Assembly: GCA_021324175.1 (NCBI GenBank)
Contig: JAJPJP010000422.1
Coordinates: 1-64,000 of the forward strand
From: Chitinophagia bacterium
Lineage (GTDB): Bacteria; Bacteroidota; Bacteroidia; Chitinophagales; Chitinophagaceae
Length of the DNA stretch: 64,000 nt
Direction of reading: 5' to 3'
Made by a program: the position numbers and the translations under genes. A model generated the notes under the pieces. The model had not been told where the DNA came from and made no database searches. It saw nothing but the letters and a program-made list of their open reading frames with translations. This document shows positions 7,952 to 18,477 of the stretch, piece after piece (positions within the stretch are counted from its first letter, which is position 1; each line of letters begins with the position of its first letter).

Positions 7952-9277
7952 TTAATCGCCCCAAATCTCATCTTTACCCTGCAGCCAAGCCTTGACCAAT
8001 TCCGTCGTAACTGATTTGGGCCTTTCCAGCGGAAAACCCAACGCCCTGTCCCAGCAAAGACTCGCCATAACACCAAGAGCCCTGCTTACCCCGAATAACA
8101 CGGTATAGAACTCATACTCGACAAGGCCGTAGTGGACAAGGAGCGCACCGCTATGCGCATCGACGTTCGGCCATGGGTTTTTTATTTTCCCCAATGACTG
8201 CAGGATCGGGGGGACCGTATCATAAACATTCCATACTGTCTGAACAATCGGGTCGTCGGGCATATGTTTTTTTCCAAATTCCATCTGTGCAGAAAACCTC
8301 GGATCAGTTTTGCGCAACACCGCGTGGCCATACCCTGGAACTACTTTGCCTGCCTGAAGCGTCCGCTGAACGTATTCGGCGATCTGTTCCTTTGATGGCA
8401 GTTCCGTCTTGAGTTCATTCCGCATTTCCAAAATCCATTTGATAACTTCCTGGTTAGCGAGGCCATGAAGTGGACCCGCGAGGCCATTCATTCCCGCTGC
8501 AAAGCAGAGGTAAGGATCAGCCAGTGCCGATCCCACCAAATGAGTCGCATGCGCACTCACATTTCCGCCCTCATGGTCGGCATGTATCGTCATGTAAAGC
8601 CGCATCAGTTCTTTGAAGGTTTCATCTTCATACCCGAGCATGTGAGCGAAATTTCCAGCCCAGTCCAGGAGGCCATTTGGGTGAATGTGATCGCCGAATT
8701 TGTACTTCCGGCGATAAATGTAAGCGGCCACCCGGGGCAGGCGCGCGATCAAATCCATCGCGTCATCAAAAACAGCTTCCCAGTAATCTTTTTTATTCAT
8801 GCCCTCCGCATATTTTTTGGCGAACTGGCTTTCCGTTTGGAGGGCCATGATGGCAACCACAAACTGGGTCATGGGGTGTGTAGATAGAGGCAAAGCTTCA
8901 ATAGCCGCAAAAACATGATTTGGCACATGGCTCCTTCGTTGCAATAGCGATGTGATATGATGGACATCCTCCTCGGACGGCAATTCGCCGATCAGCATTA
9001 AATAAAAAAGTCCTTCGGGCAAAGGTTCATCTCCTTTCAGCGCCTTCGGTAATTTCTTCTGCAAATCGGGAATGGAATAGCCGCGAAAGCGGATACCTTC
9101 CTTAGCATCAAGAAGGGACGTTTCTGTGACCAGGCCGGTCATGCCGCGCATTCCCTGGTAAATTTGTGAAAGTGTGACCTCGCCGATTTTTTTATTACCA
9201 TTCTCTTTGATCATTTCCTTTATTTCCGCTGCCATTGCGTCGGACTTTGCTTTAAACCTGTCTTTTAAGATACCCAT
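7952..9277 (-). CDS. gltA: Citrate synthase, eukaryotic/mitochondrial-like subtype
   Basis: RLYMTIHADHEGGNVSAHATHLVGSALADPYLCFAAGMNGLAGPLHGLANQEV, VVPGYGHAVLRKTDPR, NPWPNVDAHSGALL, ALGFPLERPKS. Confidence 0.93.
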   Translation of the reverse strand: MGILKDRFKAKSDAMAAEIKEMIKENGNKKIGEVTLSQIYQGMRGMTGLVTETSLLDAKEGIRFRGYSIPDLQKKLPKALKGDEPLPEGLFYLMLIGELPSEEDVHHITSLLQRRSHVPNHVFAAIEALPLSTHPMTQFVVAIMALQTESQFAKKYAEGMNKKDYWEAVFDDAMDLIARLPRVAAYIYRRKYKFGDHIHPNGLLDWAGNFAHMLGYEDETFKELMRLYMTIHADHEGGNVSAHATHLVGSALADPYLCFAAGMNGLAGPLHGLANQEVIKWILEMRNELKTELPSKEQIAEYVQRTLQAGKVVPGYGHAVLRKTDPRFSAQMEFGKKHMPDDPIVQTVWNVYDTVPPILQSLGKIKNPWPNVDAHSGALLVHYGLVEYEFYTVLFGVSRALGVMASLCWDRALGFPLERPKSVTTELVKAWLQGKDEIWGD

Positions 9278-9421
9278 GAAGCCAATATTTAGATGATATG
9301 ATCCCGAACAAAAAGTAGTAAAGGGAATTGTCGAATAAAGTTAGGGCAATGCAGACAATATGCAAATTCGAAAAACAACGACAAACGTTCTTCTCTAGCG
9401 CGCCGATTGATCCTGTTAATT

Positions 9422-10513
9422 TTATTTGGGTGCCTTTTTGTAAAGAATAAGCGTTACGCCACTGAAGATAATGTTGGGGACCCATGCCGCCAGGATCGGC
9501 GGAAAATTTCCCTTGGTGGAAAATGTGATCGCAAACTTATCCATAACGACAAAAAGAGCCGCTGCAACAATGCCGAGCGCAAGATGCAGCCCGCTTCCGC
9601 CCCTCACCTTCCTGGAAGAAATTACGGCTCCCATGATTGTTAGTATCAGGATGGAAAACGGCGTCGAATCGCGATGATACCGCTCCACTTTGTAAATATT
9701 GAGTCCTTCGTTACCCCTGATCTCTTCTCTTTCGATATACTCCCTCAACTGGCTGGAAGTTAATTTGTCCTTCAGGTATTCGTCGTGGCCCAGCTCGTTT
9801 GGACGGATGTTAAGATTGACGCTCGAGTCCCTGGACTTCCATGCAGACTCGCGGGACCCATTCATCGTATGAGCGACAAGGTTATATAGTTTCCAATCTT
9901 TTTTTGCCGTATCCCACTGTATTCTGTCGGCGCGCAGATTAAGATAGATCTTGTTGTCCCTGACTTTCTCCATGGTGAAGCCCCCGGCCGATTTATTGGA
10001 TGTATCATAATATAGCAAGGCAACATATGTATTTGAATCTGAGCGCATGTAATAATTATCGGTCTGGCGCAGGTTCGGCTGGTAGGAACTGTTGCGGTCA
10101 ACATAGTAAGCCTGGAAATCGGTCCGGATCTTGTTTGCTTTGGGTATCCAGGTCTGGCTTGCCAGCCAGAAAATCACGGTGAGGAAAAGAGCGCCGACAA
10201 AATAAGGTTTCAGTACCCGATTGAAACGAACTCCCCCTGCAAGAATTGCAACCATTTCGGATCTGGCGGCCATTCGTGATGTAAAATAGATGACCGCGAT
10301 AAAATTCATCAACGGGAAAATCATGGAAATGATGAACGGCACAAAGCCGACATAATAGTTGGTAATGATCTTCCATGTACTCAGGCCGGAATTGACGAAG
10401 TCATCGGCTTTCTCGCTGGTATCGATGACCACGGCAATCGTTGTAATGGTAAGGATGGTAAAGAAAAAAGTAACAAAATACTTTTTCAGTATGTACCAGT
10501 CGATTATTTTCAT
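9422..10513 (-). CDS. LptF/LptG (YjgP/YjgQ) family permease
   Basis: N-terminal IIDWYILKKYFVTFFFTI, FVPFIISMIFPLMNFIAVIY, C-terminal TM block; LptG-like topology. Confidence 0.85.
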   Translation of the reverse strand: MKIIDWYILKKYFVTFFFTILTITTIAVVIDTSEKADDFVNSGLSTWKIITNYYVGFVPFIISMIFPLMNFIAVIYFTSRMAARSEMVAILAGGVRFNRVLKPYFVGALFLTVIFWLASQTWIPKANKIRTDFQAYYVDRNSSYQPNLRQTDNYYMRSDSNTYVALLYYDTSNKSAGGFTMEKVRDNKIYLNLRADRIQWDTAKKDWKLYNLVAHTMNGSRESAWKSRDSSVNLNIRPNELGHDEYLKDKLTSSQLREYIEREEIRGNEGLNIYKVERYHRDSTPFSILILTIMGAVISSRKVRGGSGLHLALGIVAAALFVVMDKFAITFSTKGNFPPILAAWVPNIIFSGVTLILYKKAPK

Positions 10514-10664
10514 TTCTAATGCGATCGCAAAGCTAAAAAGAAATCGCCAGAGGTTCCTTGTAGAATTAACAAAGGAAATGTTTAAATCGCCCCCATCTAA
10601 GCCCGATCACTGATTTTGGCTTTCCTTTTATCAAATTCCTTACGTTAAAATTACCTTCTCACAA

Positions 10665-10672
10665 TATCTTTG
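10665..10672 (+). promoter_or_regulatory. -7 box TATCTTTG upstream of M1 peptidase
   Basis: TAnnTTTG match about 46 bp before ATG 10719. Confidence 0.3.
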
Positions 10673-10718
10673 CTCTTTTTGCGACGATTGACCGGCCGAT
10701 GCCCCAAATTTATGTAAC

Positions 10719-12656
10719 ATGACAAAGCTTTTTTTAATTCCCATTGCCATTCTCTTATTTGGTGTTCGCCTTTATGCACAAGGAAATTATGACCAGCATG
10801 AAGCATTCGCACCGATATTTTATCCTTCCTATGGTGATGATGTTCGCTCGGCCGCTGGGAGTGCCGGGCCAAAATACTGGCAAAACAGCGCAGACTACAA
10901 GATTATTGCTTCGCTTGATACCACTAATAAGTCCCTCACCGGAGCAGTAACCATTAACTACAAGAACAACAGTCCCGAAAAGCTCCCATTCGTCTGGCTT
11001 CAGCTTGACCAGAATATTTATCGTCAGGATTCGCGCTCAGTCGCAGCGACTGCAATCAGCGGCGGTCGTTGGGCTAATCGGAACTTTGACGGCGGTTATA
11101 CTATTAAATCAGTAAAAGTGATATATGGAGGAAAGGAAACCGATGCGGACTACCTGGTCAGTGACACGCGCATGGAAATTAAACTAAGCAGGCCGATCCG
11201 CGCATATGGCGACTCTATGGAATTCAAGATTGAATATTCATTTCAGATCCCCGAATATGGAACGGATCGCATGGGCAGGCAAAATACCAAAAATGGCTTG
11301 ATCTATGAGATCGCCCAGTGGTACCCGAGGATGTGCGTCTTTGATAACGTCATGGGATGGAACACTCTCCCCTATCTGGGCCAGGGAGAATTTTACCTGG
11401 AATACGGCAACCTGGAGTACAGCATTACGGCACCTGCGGACATGATCGTTGTGGGTTCCGGTGAGCTTCTAAATCCGTCTGAAGTACTCACTTCGCAGCA
11501 AATCGCCAGGCTCAAAGAAGCCCGGGAAAGCGATAAAACCGTTACGATTCGTTCCGAATCAGAAGTCAACGACAAGAATTCCCGACCCGCAAAAGATAAG
11601 CTGACCTGGAGATTCAAAATAGTTAATGCCCGTGACGTGGCGTTTGCAGCGTCTACCGCGTTCGTATGGGACGCAGCGCGCATCAATCTGCCCAGCGGAA
11701 AAAAATCGCTGGCCATGTCGGTTTACCCCGTAGAATCGGCTAAGGAAAAAGGTTGGAAGCGCGCCACGGAATTTGTCAAAGGCGCTATTGAGCACTATTC
11801 AAAACAATGGTACGAGTTCCCTTACCCTGCTGCAACAAACGTTGCAGGCATTGTTAATGGAATGGAGTACCCAGGCATTGTTTTTTGTTCCTCCCGCGCG
11901 CAGGGCGGCGGCCTTTGGGGCGTGACAAGCCATGAATTCGGTCATACTTGGTTTCCGATGATTGTGGGCAGCAACGAACGTAAATACCCCTGGATGGATG
12001 AAGGTTTTAATACGTTCATCAATTCGGTGGCAGATAAAGCATTCAATAATGGAGAATTTGAAAACAAGAACAATAATCTCCACCAGGCGGCGGGGTTCAT
12101 ATTCGGCGCCAACAGCGAGAGTATTATGACAATACCCGACGTCACTTCTCCAAATAACCTGGGCCTCGACGCATACTTCAAGCCTTCAGTCGGGCTGCAA
12201 TTACTTCGATACGAAATCCTTGGACAGGACAGGTTCGACGCTGCATTTAGGTATTACATCAACAACTGGGCTTACAAACATCCAACGCCCTGGGATTTTT
12301 TCCACGCAATAGAAAATGCAAGTGGGGAAACCCTGGATTGGTTCTGGCGCGGATGGTTCCTGTATAACTGGAAACTCGACCAGGCTGTAAAGGGGGTGGA
12401 ATACAAGGGCAACGACTCCACAAATGGAGCAATCATCACCATTGCGAACCTAGAAAAGCTGCCCATGCCCGTTACGATTGAAGTGAAGCAGGCAAACGGT
12501 AAGGACGACCGCATCAAGCTGCCTGTTGAAATTTGGGAACATGGCAGCACCTGGAAGTTCCATTACCCATCGACGGACAAAATTACCGAGGTGATCATCG
12601 ATCCCGACAAAGTTCTGCCGGATATTGATGAGTCCAACAATACCTGGAAGCCATAA
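10719..12656 (+). CDS. M1-family metallopeptidase (secreted)
   Basis: Signal peptide; HEFGHTW...[11 protein letters not shown] (HExxH-x18-E type). Confidence 0.9.
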   Translation: MTKLFLIPIAILLFGVRLYAQGNYDQHEAFAPIFYPSYGDDVRSAAGSAGPKYWQNSADYKIIASLDTTNKSLTGAVTINYKNNSPEKLPFVWLQLDQNIYRQDSRSVAATAISGGRWANRNFDGGYTIKSVKVIYGGKETDADYLVSDTRMEIKLSRPIRAYGDSMEFKIEYSFQIPEYGTDRMGRQNTKNGLIYEIAQWYPRMCVFDNVMGWNTLPYLGQGEFYLEYGNLEYSITAPADMIVVGSGELLNPSEVLTSQQIARLKEARESDKTVTIRSESEVNDKNSRPAKDKLTWRFKIVNARDVAFAASTAFVWDAARINLPSGKKSLAMSVYPVESAKEKGWKRATEFVKGAIEHYSKQWYEFPYPAATNVAGIVNGMEYPGIVFCSSRAQGGGLWGVTSHEFGHTWFPMIVGSNERKYPWMDEGFNTFINSVADKAFNNGEFENKNNNLHQAAGFIFGANSESIMTIPDVTSPNNLGLDAYFKPSVGLQLLRYEILGQDRFDAAFRYYINNWAYKHPTPWDFFHAIENASGETLDWFWRGWFLYNWKLDQAVKGVEYKGNDSTNGAIITIANLEKLPMPVTIEVKQANGKDDRIKLPVEIWEHGSTWKFHYPSTDKITEVIIDPDKVLPDIDESNNTWKP

Positions 12657-12677
12657 CTTGATTGAATGGATTTGCGT

Positions 12678-13829
12678 TTAAAGCCTTTGTTGAAGGATGC
12701 TGATTTGATCTTTCTTCCACTGGGAAAAGTCGCCGTAAAATATGTGGGCGCGAGCGGCTGCCATCAGGTGGCTATAAAACGCAAGGTTGTGGACGCTGGC
12801 GATCGTCAGGCCAAGGATTTCCCCTGACTTCAGCAGGTGCCGCAGGTAGGCTTTGGAGTATTTATTGCTGAACACGCATTCAATTCCTTCATCTATTGGA
12901 GAAAAATCGCTTTCCCATTTTTTATTATCAACGTTGATCACGCCCTTCGACGTAAACAACATGGCATTTCTTCCATTCCGGGTAGGCATAACGCAGTCAA
13001 ACATGTCGATGCCCAACGCGACGCATTCCAGCAGGTTCCAGGGCGTGCCCACTCCCATTAAATAACGCGGCTTGTTTGCAGGAAGAATGCGGCAACAGAT
13101 GTCGCACATCTCGTACATGATTTCTGCAGGTTCCCCAACGCTTAACCCGCCAATAGCGTTTCCCGGGGCATCCAGAGACGACACAAATTGGGCGGAAGCA
13201 TTTCGAAGGTCACGGTATGTGCTTCCCTGTACGATCGGGAATAAATTTTGGCTGTAACCATAGGGGCTTTGTGTTTGATTGAATTGTGCAAGGCAACGCT
13301 GAAGCCACCGGTGCGTAAGATGCAACGAAGCGGCTGCCTGGTCATATTCACAGGGATAAGGCGTGCATTCGTCAAATGCCATCATGATGTCAGCGCCGAT
13401 AATCCGCTGGATATCCACAACTTTTTCGGGCGTAAAAATATGTTTGGATCCGTCGATATGGGACTGGAATGTCACCCCTTCTTCCTGAAGTTTTCGGCTC
13501 CCCGATAGTGAAAAAACCTGGTATCCGCCGCTGTCTGTTAGTAAAGGCCGGTCCCAACCCATAAAACGATGCAGCCCCCCCACAACCGACAGCACTTCGG
13601 TCCCCGGTCGCAGGAATAGATGATAGGCGTTGGCGAGAATGATTTGCGCGTGAACATATTCAGCCAGCTGTTGCTGAGTTACTGCTTTTACGCTTCCCAC
13701 TGTCCCAACGGGCATGAATACCGGTGTATCAAACGCGCCGTGATCTGTCAGTACCCGGCCCGCCCTGGCGTTGGATTTCGCGTCGCTGTGCTCCAATTCA
13801 AATTGCAAAACTGCCATCGTTGAAGACAA
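12678..13829 (-). CDS. tgt: Queuine tRNA-ribosyltransferase
   Basis: TPVFMPVGTVGSVKAVT, ILANAYHLFLRPGTE, LTDSGGYQVFSLS, AFDECTPYP, GGLSVGEP, YLMGVGTPWNLLECVALGIDMFDCVMPTRNGRNA. Confidence 0.97.
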   Translation of the reverse strand: MSSTMAVLQFELEHSDAKSNARAGRVLTDHGAFDTPVFMPVGTVGSVKAVTQQQLAEYVHAQIILANAYHLFLRPGTEVLSVVGGLHRFMGWDRPLLTDSGGYQVFSLSGSRKLQEEGVTFQSHIDGSKHIFTPEKVVDIQRIIGADIMMAFDECTPYPCEYDQAAASLHLTHRWLQRCLAQFNQTQSPYGYSQNLFPIVQGSTYRDLRNASAQFVSSLDAPGNAIGGLSVGEPAEIMYEMCDICCRILPANKPRYLMGVGTPWNLLECVALGIDMFDCVMPTRNGRNAMLFTSKGVINVDNKKWESDFSPIDEGIECVFSNKYSKAYLRHLLKSGEILGLTIASVHNLAFYSHLMAAARAHIFYGDFSQWKKDQISILQQRL

Positions 13830-13971
13830 TTAAACCGACGCAAGATACACTCGATGCGAATATCCCGAATCCCCGTCTTAATTGACATTTGTGCATATGT
13901 GCTTAAATATTAGCCCTGCGTTTTCATTATTTTCGCGAATCCATCAACCCCAAGCACCTGAACAAACAATT

Positions 13972-15105
13972 ATGGAAACGTTTTTCGCTCGTGTGACATG
14001 GCAGGAAATCCTATTTGGCGCGTTCTGTTTTGTAATCCTGATTCAACTCTTCTATTACGGCTGGTTTTTCAGTCGCCTTGCTTTTTTTAAGTCCGCTCCA
14101 AAGGAAAAATCGCAGCAACATCCGGTCAGCGTAATTATTTGCGCCAAGGACGAAGCCGGAAAACTCGCAGCGAACCTCCCCGGGTCACTGGTACAGTCTT
14201 ATCCGTCTACCCATGAGATTATCGTCGTCAACCATACCAGCCAGGATGACACAAGGTATTTACTCGAAGAACTGAAAAAGACGTTCAAAGATCTGCACAT
14301 CGTTAACCTCCAGCAGGATGCCATAGGTATTCCCGGAAAGAAATATCCATTGTCAGTCGGAATTAAAGAGGCGAAATACGAGATCGTCTTGCTTACAGAC
14401 GCTGATTGCGTGCCGGCAAGCGAGTTCTGGATCGAAAAAATGCAGGAAGCGTACCGGGACGGTATTGAAGTGGTGCTCGGCTATGGGGCCTATCATAAGA
14501 AACCCGGCATCCTCAATAAACTGATTCGGTTTGAAACATTCCACGCGGCACTGCAATATTTTTCCTATGCGCTCGCCGGAACGCCCTACATGGGCGTGGG
14601 AAGAAATCTCTCTTATAAAAAGGAGTTGTTCTTCCGGAATAAAGGATTTTCGTCGATTAACCACCTCCCCGGCGGGGACGACGATCTCTTTATTAACAAA
14701 GTCGCCAATCACAAGAATACGGCCATCGTCGTCGACCCGGAAACCTTTACATTGTCGGAAGCGAAAAAGACATTTGGCGCCTGGTTTAACCAGAAAGCCC
14801 GTCACTACAGCGCTGCCAGGTTTTATAAATTCAAGCACAAATTCCTGCTTGGGCTCTATTCATTCACGCAGTTCTGCCTTTATCCACTTTTCGTGTTGTC
14901 CATCTTATATTACAATTGGGCATTTGCACTCATTGCATTCGCAGTCCGATTTCTGGCCCAGGCCCTCATTTATTTCAAAACCATGAAAAAACTGAATGAA
15001 AAAGACCTCTTTGCGTGGTGGTGGCTGCTTGATCTCTGGATGTTTCTTTACTACCTGATTTTTGTGCCTGCACTATGGAAAAAACCCCGCCCCAGTTGGA
15101 ATTGA
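13972..15105 (+). CDS. Glycosyltransferase family 2, membrane anchored
   Basis: VSVIICAKDEAGKLAANLPGSL, LTDADCVP, PGGDDDLF, C-terminal TM segments; ATG at 13972 preferred over ORF-track start 13882. Confidence 0.85.
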   Translation: METFFARVTWQEILFGAFCFVILIQLFYYGWFFSRLAFFKSAPKEKSQQHPVSVIICAKDEAGKLAANLPGSLVQSYPSTHEIIVVNHTSQDDTRYLLEELKKTFKDLHIVNLQQDAIGIPGKKYPLSVGIKEAKYEIVLLTDADCVPASEFWIEKMQEAYRDGIEVVLGYGAYHKKPGILNKLIRFETFHAALQYFSYALAGTPYMGVGRNLSYKKELFFRNKGFSSINHLPGGDDDLFINKVANHKNTAIVVDPETFTLSEAKKTFGAWFNQKARHYSAARFYKFKHKFLLGLYSFTQFCLYPLFVLSILYYNWAFALIAFAVRFLAQALIYFKTMKKLNEKDLFAWWWLLDLWMFLYYLIFVPALWKKPRPSWN

Positions 15106-15725
15106 TCAACCGGTTCCTCCCGGACCTGTCGGCGAGACAAAAGGAGCAATTTGCCTCTTTGGGCAGGCTCTATGAAATTTGGAACGCCAGGATAAATCTG
15201 GTTTCACGGGCAGATATTTCCAACCTTTACGAAAAGCATGTTCTCCATTCTCTGGGCATCGCCATGACGTTTAAGATTCCGGCCGGGTATCGCGTCATCG
15301 ACATCGGGACTGGTGGCGGCTTCCCCGGCATACCTCTCGCGATTTTTTTTCCTGACGCCAACTTTCTTCTGGTTGACAGCATCGGTAAAAAGATTCGGGC
15401 GGTCTCGGAAATTTCGGAATCGATAGGCTTGACAAATGTAACCACTATGCAGACCAGGGTCGAGCACATTCAAAAGCAATACTTTGACCTGGCCGTGTCC
15501 CGGGCAGTCGCATCCCTGAAGACGCTTTGGCTATGGACAAAGCCGCTCTTACACCGCACCCAGTTCAATGCCGGAAAAGGCCGTACACCCGCTCTCATTT
15601 GCCTGAAGGGCGGAAACCTTGATAATGAAATCCGGGAAAGTCGTCTTGATCCTGACATAACGCCGCTGGAAAGGTTTATCCCCCTGGCCTATTTCCACGA
15701 CAAATTTGTATTGTCAATCATTTAA
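15075..15725 (+). CDS. rsmG: 16S rRNA (guanine527-N7)-methyltransferase RsmG
   Basis: YEIWNARINLVSR, EKHVLHSLG, VIDIGTGGGFPGIPLAI; overlaps the upstream GT2 gene by 31 bp. Confidence 0.92.
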   Translation: MEKTPPQLELINRFLPDLSARQKEQFASLGRLYEIWNARINLVSRADISNLYEKHVLHSLGIAMTFKIPAGYRVIDIGTGGGFPGIPLAIFFPDANFLLVDSIGKKIRAVSEISESIGLTNVTTMQTRVEHIQKQYFDLAVSRAVASLKTLWLWTKPLLHRTQFNAGKGRTPALICLKGGNLDNEIRESRLDPDITPLERFIPLAYFHDKFVLSII

Positions 15726-15749
15726 CCGAGCATCGTTTTTTGCCCGAAG

Positions 15750-15764
15750 TACCACAAAGTGGTA
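15750..15764. promoter_or_regulatory. Palindrome TACCAC-AAA-GTGGTA (candidate operator)
   Basis: Perfect 6-bp arms; 35 bp upstream of ATG 15800; second copy at 16334-16353. Confidence 0.5.
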
Positions 15765-15799
15765 TTTTTTTTAAGCCAAATGATCCTCAACTTTGCCCG

Positions 15800-16313
15800 A
15801 TGGCTATACAAGTCTGCATTGTCGACGACAACCAGGACATTCGCTCGGCGCTTGAAGAACTCATTTCGATGTCGGATGGATACCGCCTGTGCGGAAGTTT
15901 TTCTTCATCGGAAGAAGCTGTTCAAAAAATTCCGCTTTTGAATCCGAGCGTTGTCCTGATGGACATCAACCTGGGCGAAAGCGGCAATGGCATTGATTGC
16001 GTGAAAAAGCTCAAAGAAAAGAATCCCGAAATTCTAATTATGATGGAGCAGCCAGATCGCGCGAAAAGTTGTTGCCGCCTTCCGTAACAGGCCGGCACCG
16101 CAAGAGGAAATCGCTCCGAGAAAGCCGTTGAGCATCCTTTCGAAAAGGGAAAACGAAATCCTTGAGCTACTATCCAAGGGATTGATCTAAAAAGAAATTG
16201 CTGCAAAGCTCTACATTGATTCGGAAACGGTGCGCAAGCACGTCTATCATATATATGAAAAGCTCCACGTCAACAATAAGGTAGAAGCAATCAACAAATT
16301 CTATGGTCGCTAA
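15800..16313 (+). pseudogene. LuxR/NarL-type response regulator, disrupted
   Basis: REC start MAIQVCIVDDNQDIRSALEEL..VVLMDINLGESGNGIDCVKKLKEKNPEILIMM joins +1-shifted SSQIARKVVAAFRN..LSKRENEILELLSKGLI*KEIAAKLYIDSETVRKHVYHIYEKLHVNNKVEAINKFYGR*, with in-frame TAA at 16188-16190. Confidence 0.85.
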
Positions 16314-16333
16314 AAAGCCTTATTCGGAGACAA

Positions 16334-16353
16334 AATACCACAAAAGTGGTATT
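16334..16353. promoter_or_regulatory. Palindrome AATACCAC-AAAA-GTGGTATT
   Basis: Perfect 8-bp arms; same core as the 15750 element. Confidence 0.5.
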
Positions 16354-16477
16354 GCAAGTGATGGTCGTCCATTCTAACTTCGTTGTGTTGTTTATTTCAA
16401 ATCAATCATCCGACTTTACCGAAAACACTGTGCCTGGGACAAATCGCAGCATCTAGTCCTTATCTTTAGCAATATAA

Positions 16478-16508
16478 ATAAGGTCACGCCGAGAGGGAGT
16501 GACTTTAT
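16478..16508 (-). terminator. Hairpin downstream of M1 peptidase (minus strand)
   Basis: Arms ATAAGGTCAC / GTGACTTTAT (10 bp, one G-U), T-rich 3' side on minus strand; 11 bp beyond the stop. Confidence 0.55.
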
Positions 16509-16518
16509 GATTTGTGGG

Positions 16519-18477
16519 CTAGTTACCTCCCGGCGGCGAGACGCCTTCCCAATTTAATTCAAGTTTATTATTTTTTCGATCCAGGTCGGCCATCCTTTGC
16601 GAAGGATCAATTTCCATCACCTTCAAATCGGTCAATTTGTGATTCACTTCGAAAGTATAGGTTGGGTGAGTCCACTTCCAGGGATCGTATTCGGTGCGTG
16701 GGATCGAACTGTCTTCGACCGGTTTGGAGCCGAACATCAAGTATTGTGGAATATAAGCGATCATCTTGCTTCCATCTTTAAACTGAAGCAAAACATCGAT
16801 CGGCATTGGCATTTTTCCGATCATCTTTAGCCTGATCTTGGTTTTGCCACCATCTTCCCACAGGGAGTCGATGCCATAATCGATCGTCTTGGTGGTATAA
16901 ATCCAGTATTCCTTAAACCAGTCGAGCTGAAGGCCGCTGACTTTTTCTGCTACCCTGACAAAATCGCTCGCGTTGGGGTGCTTGAATCGCCACAGCCGAT
17001 AATATTCCAGAAGAATTTTGTCTCTGACCTGTGCCCCGACGATATAGCCCAGTTGTTCCAGGAACATTTCTCCCATCGAATAGGATGCAATACCGTAGGC
17101 CAAATTGGTATTGAAATGATCTGCATGGGTTGAAAGCGGCTCCTGGAATCCGCTTTTGACAAAGAAGAAATAAGAATTGTAAGCAGCAGAATGGTTGGAA
17201 GGCAGTTCCTGTTTTTCCTGGTTGACGATTTTCTGCAGGCCGGCGTTGTCCGGGTGCTTTTTCAGCTGGTAAGTGTAATAATAATTTTCAATTAACGCGG
17301 TAGCGTAACTCGTAAATCCTTCGTCCATCCAAGCGTACAGGGACTCATTGGTGCCAAGCATTCCCTGGTACCAGCTGTGCGTCCACTCATGGAACGCTGC
17401 TCCCAAGCTGGGCCCGATAATCAGTGTACTCATCGGGTATTCCATACCGCCATCACCGCCGTGAACGAACGAATACTGGCGATAAGGATACTTGCCAAAA
17501 CTTTTTTCCATAAAAGGCATAACAATGACGGCTGCGTCGGCGAGCGTTTTCCATGCGGTATCCATTCTTGGATCATTGTCCTTGTTTTTGTAAAGAACGT
17601 TGATGACTCTGCCGTCTGGAAGATTCCTCACGAGGTGTTTGTACTGCGGATCCGCTGCCCACATGAAATCGTGGACATTGGGAGCCGAGAAATGCCAGCT
17701 GAGTTTTTCCCCTGCGGGCCTTGAGACCCTGGTGCCCGCTGTCTCATAGCCATATCCGATCTCGTTCGCGTTGAGTAAATAGCCAGTGCCCCCGAGCACG
17801 TAATTCTTATCTATTGCGATGGTTACATCATAGTCTCCCCAGACTCCGTAGAATTCGCGGGCTACATAAGGAGTAGGGTGCCATCCTTCATAATCGTATT
17901 CGCACATTTTAGGGTACCATTGACTCATTGAATAACGCACACCCGTTTGCGGGTTATCTCTTCCGCTGCGCCTGATCTGGATCGGCACCTGCGCTTCAAA
18001 GTCCATCGTAAAAACAACGGTGGCATGGGGAGGGATCGGCTTGCCGAGTTTGACTTGCAGAATAGTTTCTTGTTCCTTGAAACTTTGCGAGACGCCGTTC
18101 ATTTTCAGGGACAAGACCTTCTCGTAACCAATTTCATCGGGCTTCAAGTTCAATATTCTATCCCTTATGCGGGTATCCCAGTCCGGTTGGCCTTCGCCTC
18201 GTCTTCCGCCGATTAAGACCTTTCCAAGTTCACGACTTCGGGAGTCCATCATGCTGTTGGGCTGAAAAGCGTTCCAGTACAAATGATAGAATACCTGGTA
18301 CAATGTATCCGGGGAATTATTTGTATAATCCAGATGTTGCTTGCCGGTGAACCGGTTATTTTCTACGTTCATGTCAATATCCATCTGGTATTTGACACGC
18401 TGTTGCCACCGGCTCGGTTGGGAAAAGAGGGCCTGCGCGGAAAATACCGCGACAAAAAGAATAGCAAATCTGCTCAT
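16519..18477 (-). CDS. M1-family metallopeptidase (secreted), second paralogue
   Basis: Signal peptide MSRFAILFVAVFSAQALFSQ; HEWTHSWYQGMLGTNESLYAWMDEGFTSYA. Confidence 0.88.
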   Translation of the reverse strand: MSRFAILFVAVFSAQALFSQPSRWQQRVKYQMDIDMNVENNRFTGKQHLDYTNNSPDTLYQVFYHLYWNAFQPNSMMDSRSRELGKVLIGGRRGEGQPDWDTRIRDRILNLKPDEIGYEKVLSLKMNGVSQSFKEQETILQVKLGKPIPPHATVVFTMDFEAQVPIQIRRSGRDNPQTGVRYSMSQWYPKMCEYDYEGWHPTPYVAREFYGVWGDYDVTIAIDKNYVLGGTGYLLNANEIGYGYETAGTRVSRPAGEKLSWHFSAPNVHDFMWAADPQYKHLVRNLPDGRVINVLYKNKDNDPRMDTAWKTLADAAVIVMPFMEKSFGKYPYRQYSFVHGGDGGMEYPMSTLIIGPSLGAAFHEWTHSWYQGMLGTNESLYAWMDEGFTSYATALIENYYYTYQLKKHPDNAGLQKIVNQEKQELPSNHSAAYNSYFFFVKSGFQEPLSTHADHFNTNLAYGIASYSMGEMFLEQLGYIVGAQVRDKILLEYYRLWRFKHPNASDFVRVAEKVSGLQLDWFKEYWIYTTKTIDYGIDSLWEDGGKTKIRLKMIGKMPMPIDVLLQFKDGSKMIAYIPQYLMFGSKPVEDSSIPRTEYDPWKWTHPTYTFEVNHKLTDLKVMEIDPSQRMADLDRKNNKLELNWEGVSPPGGN

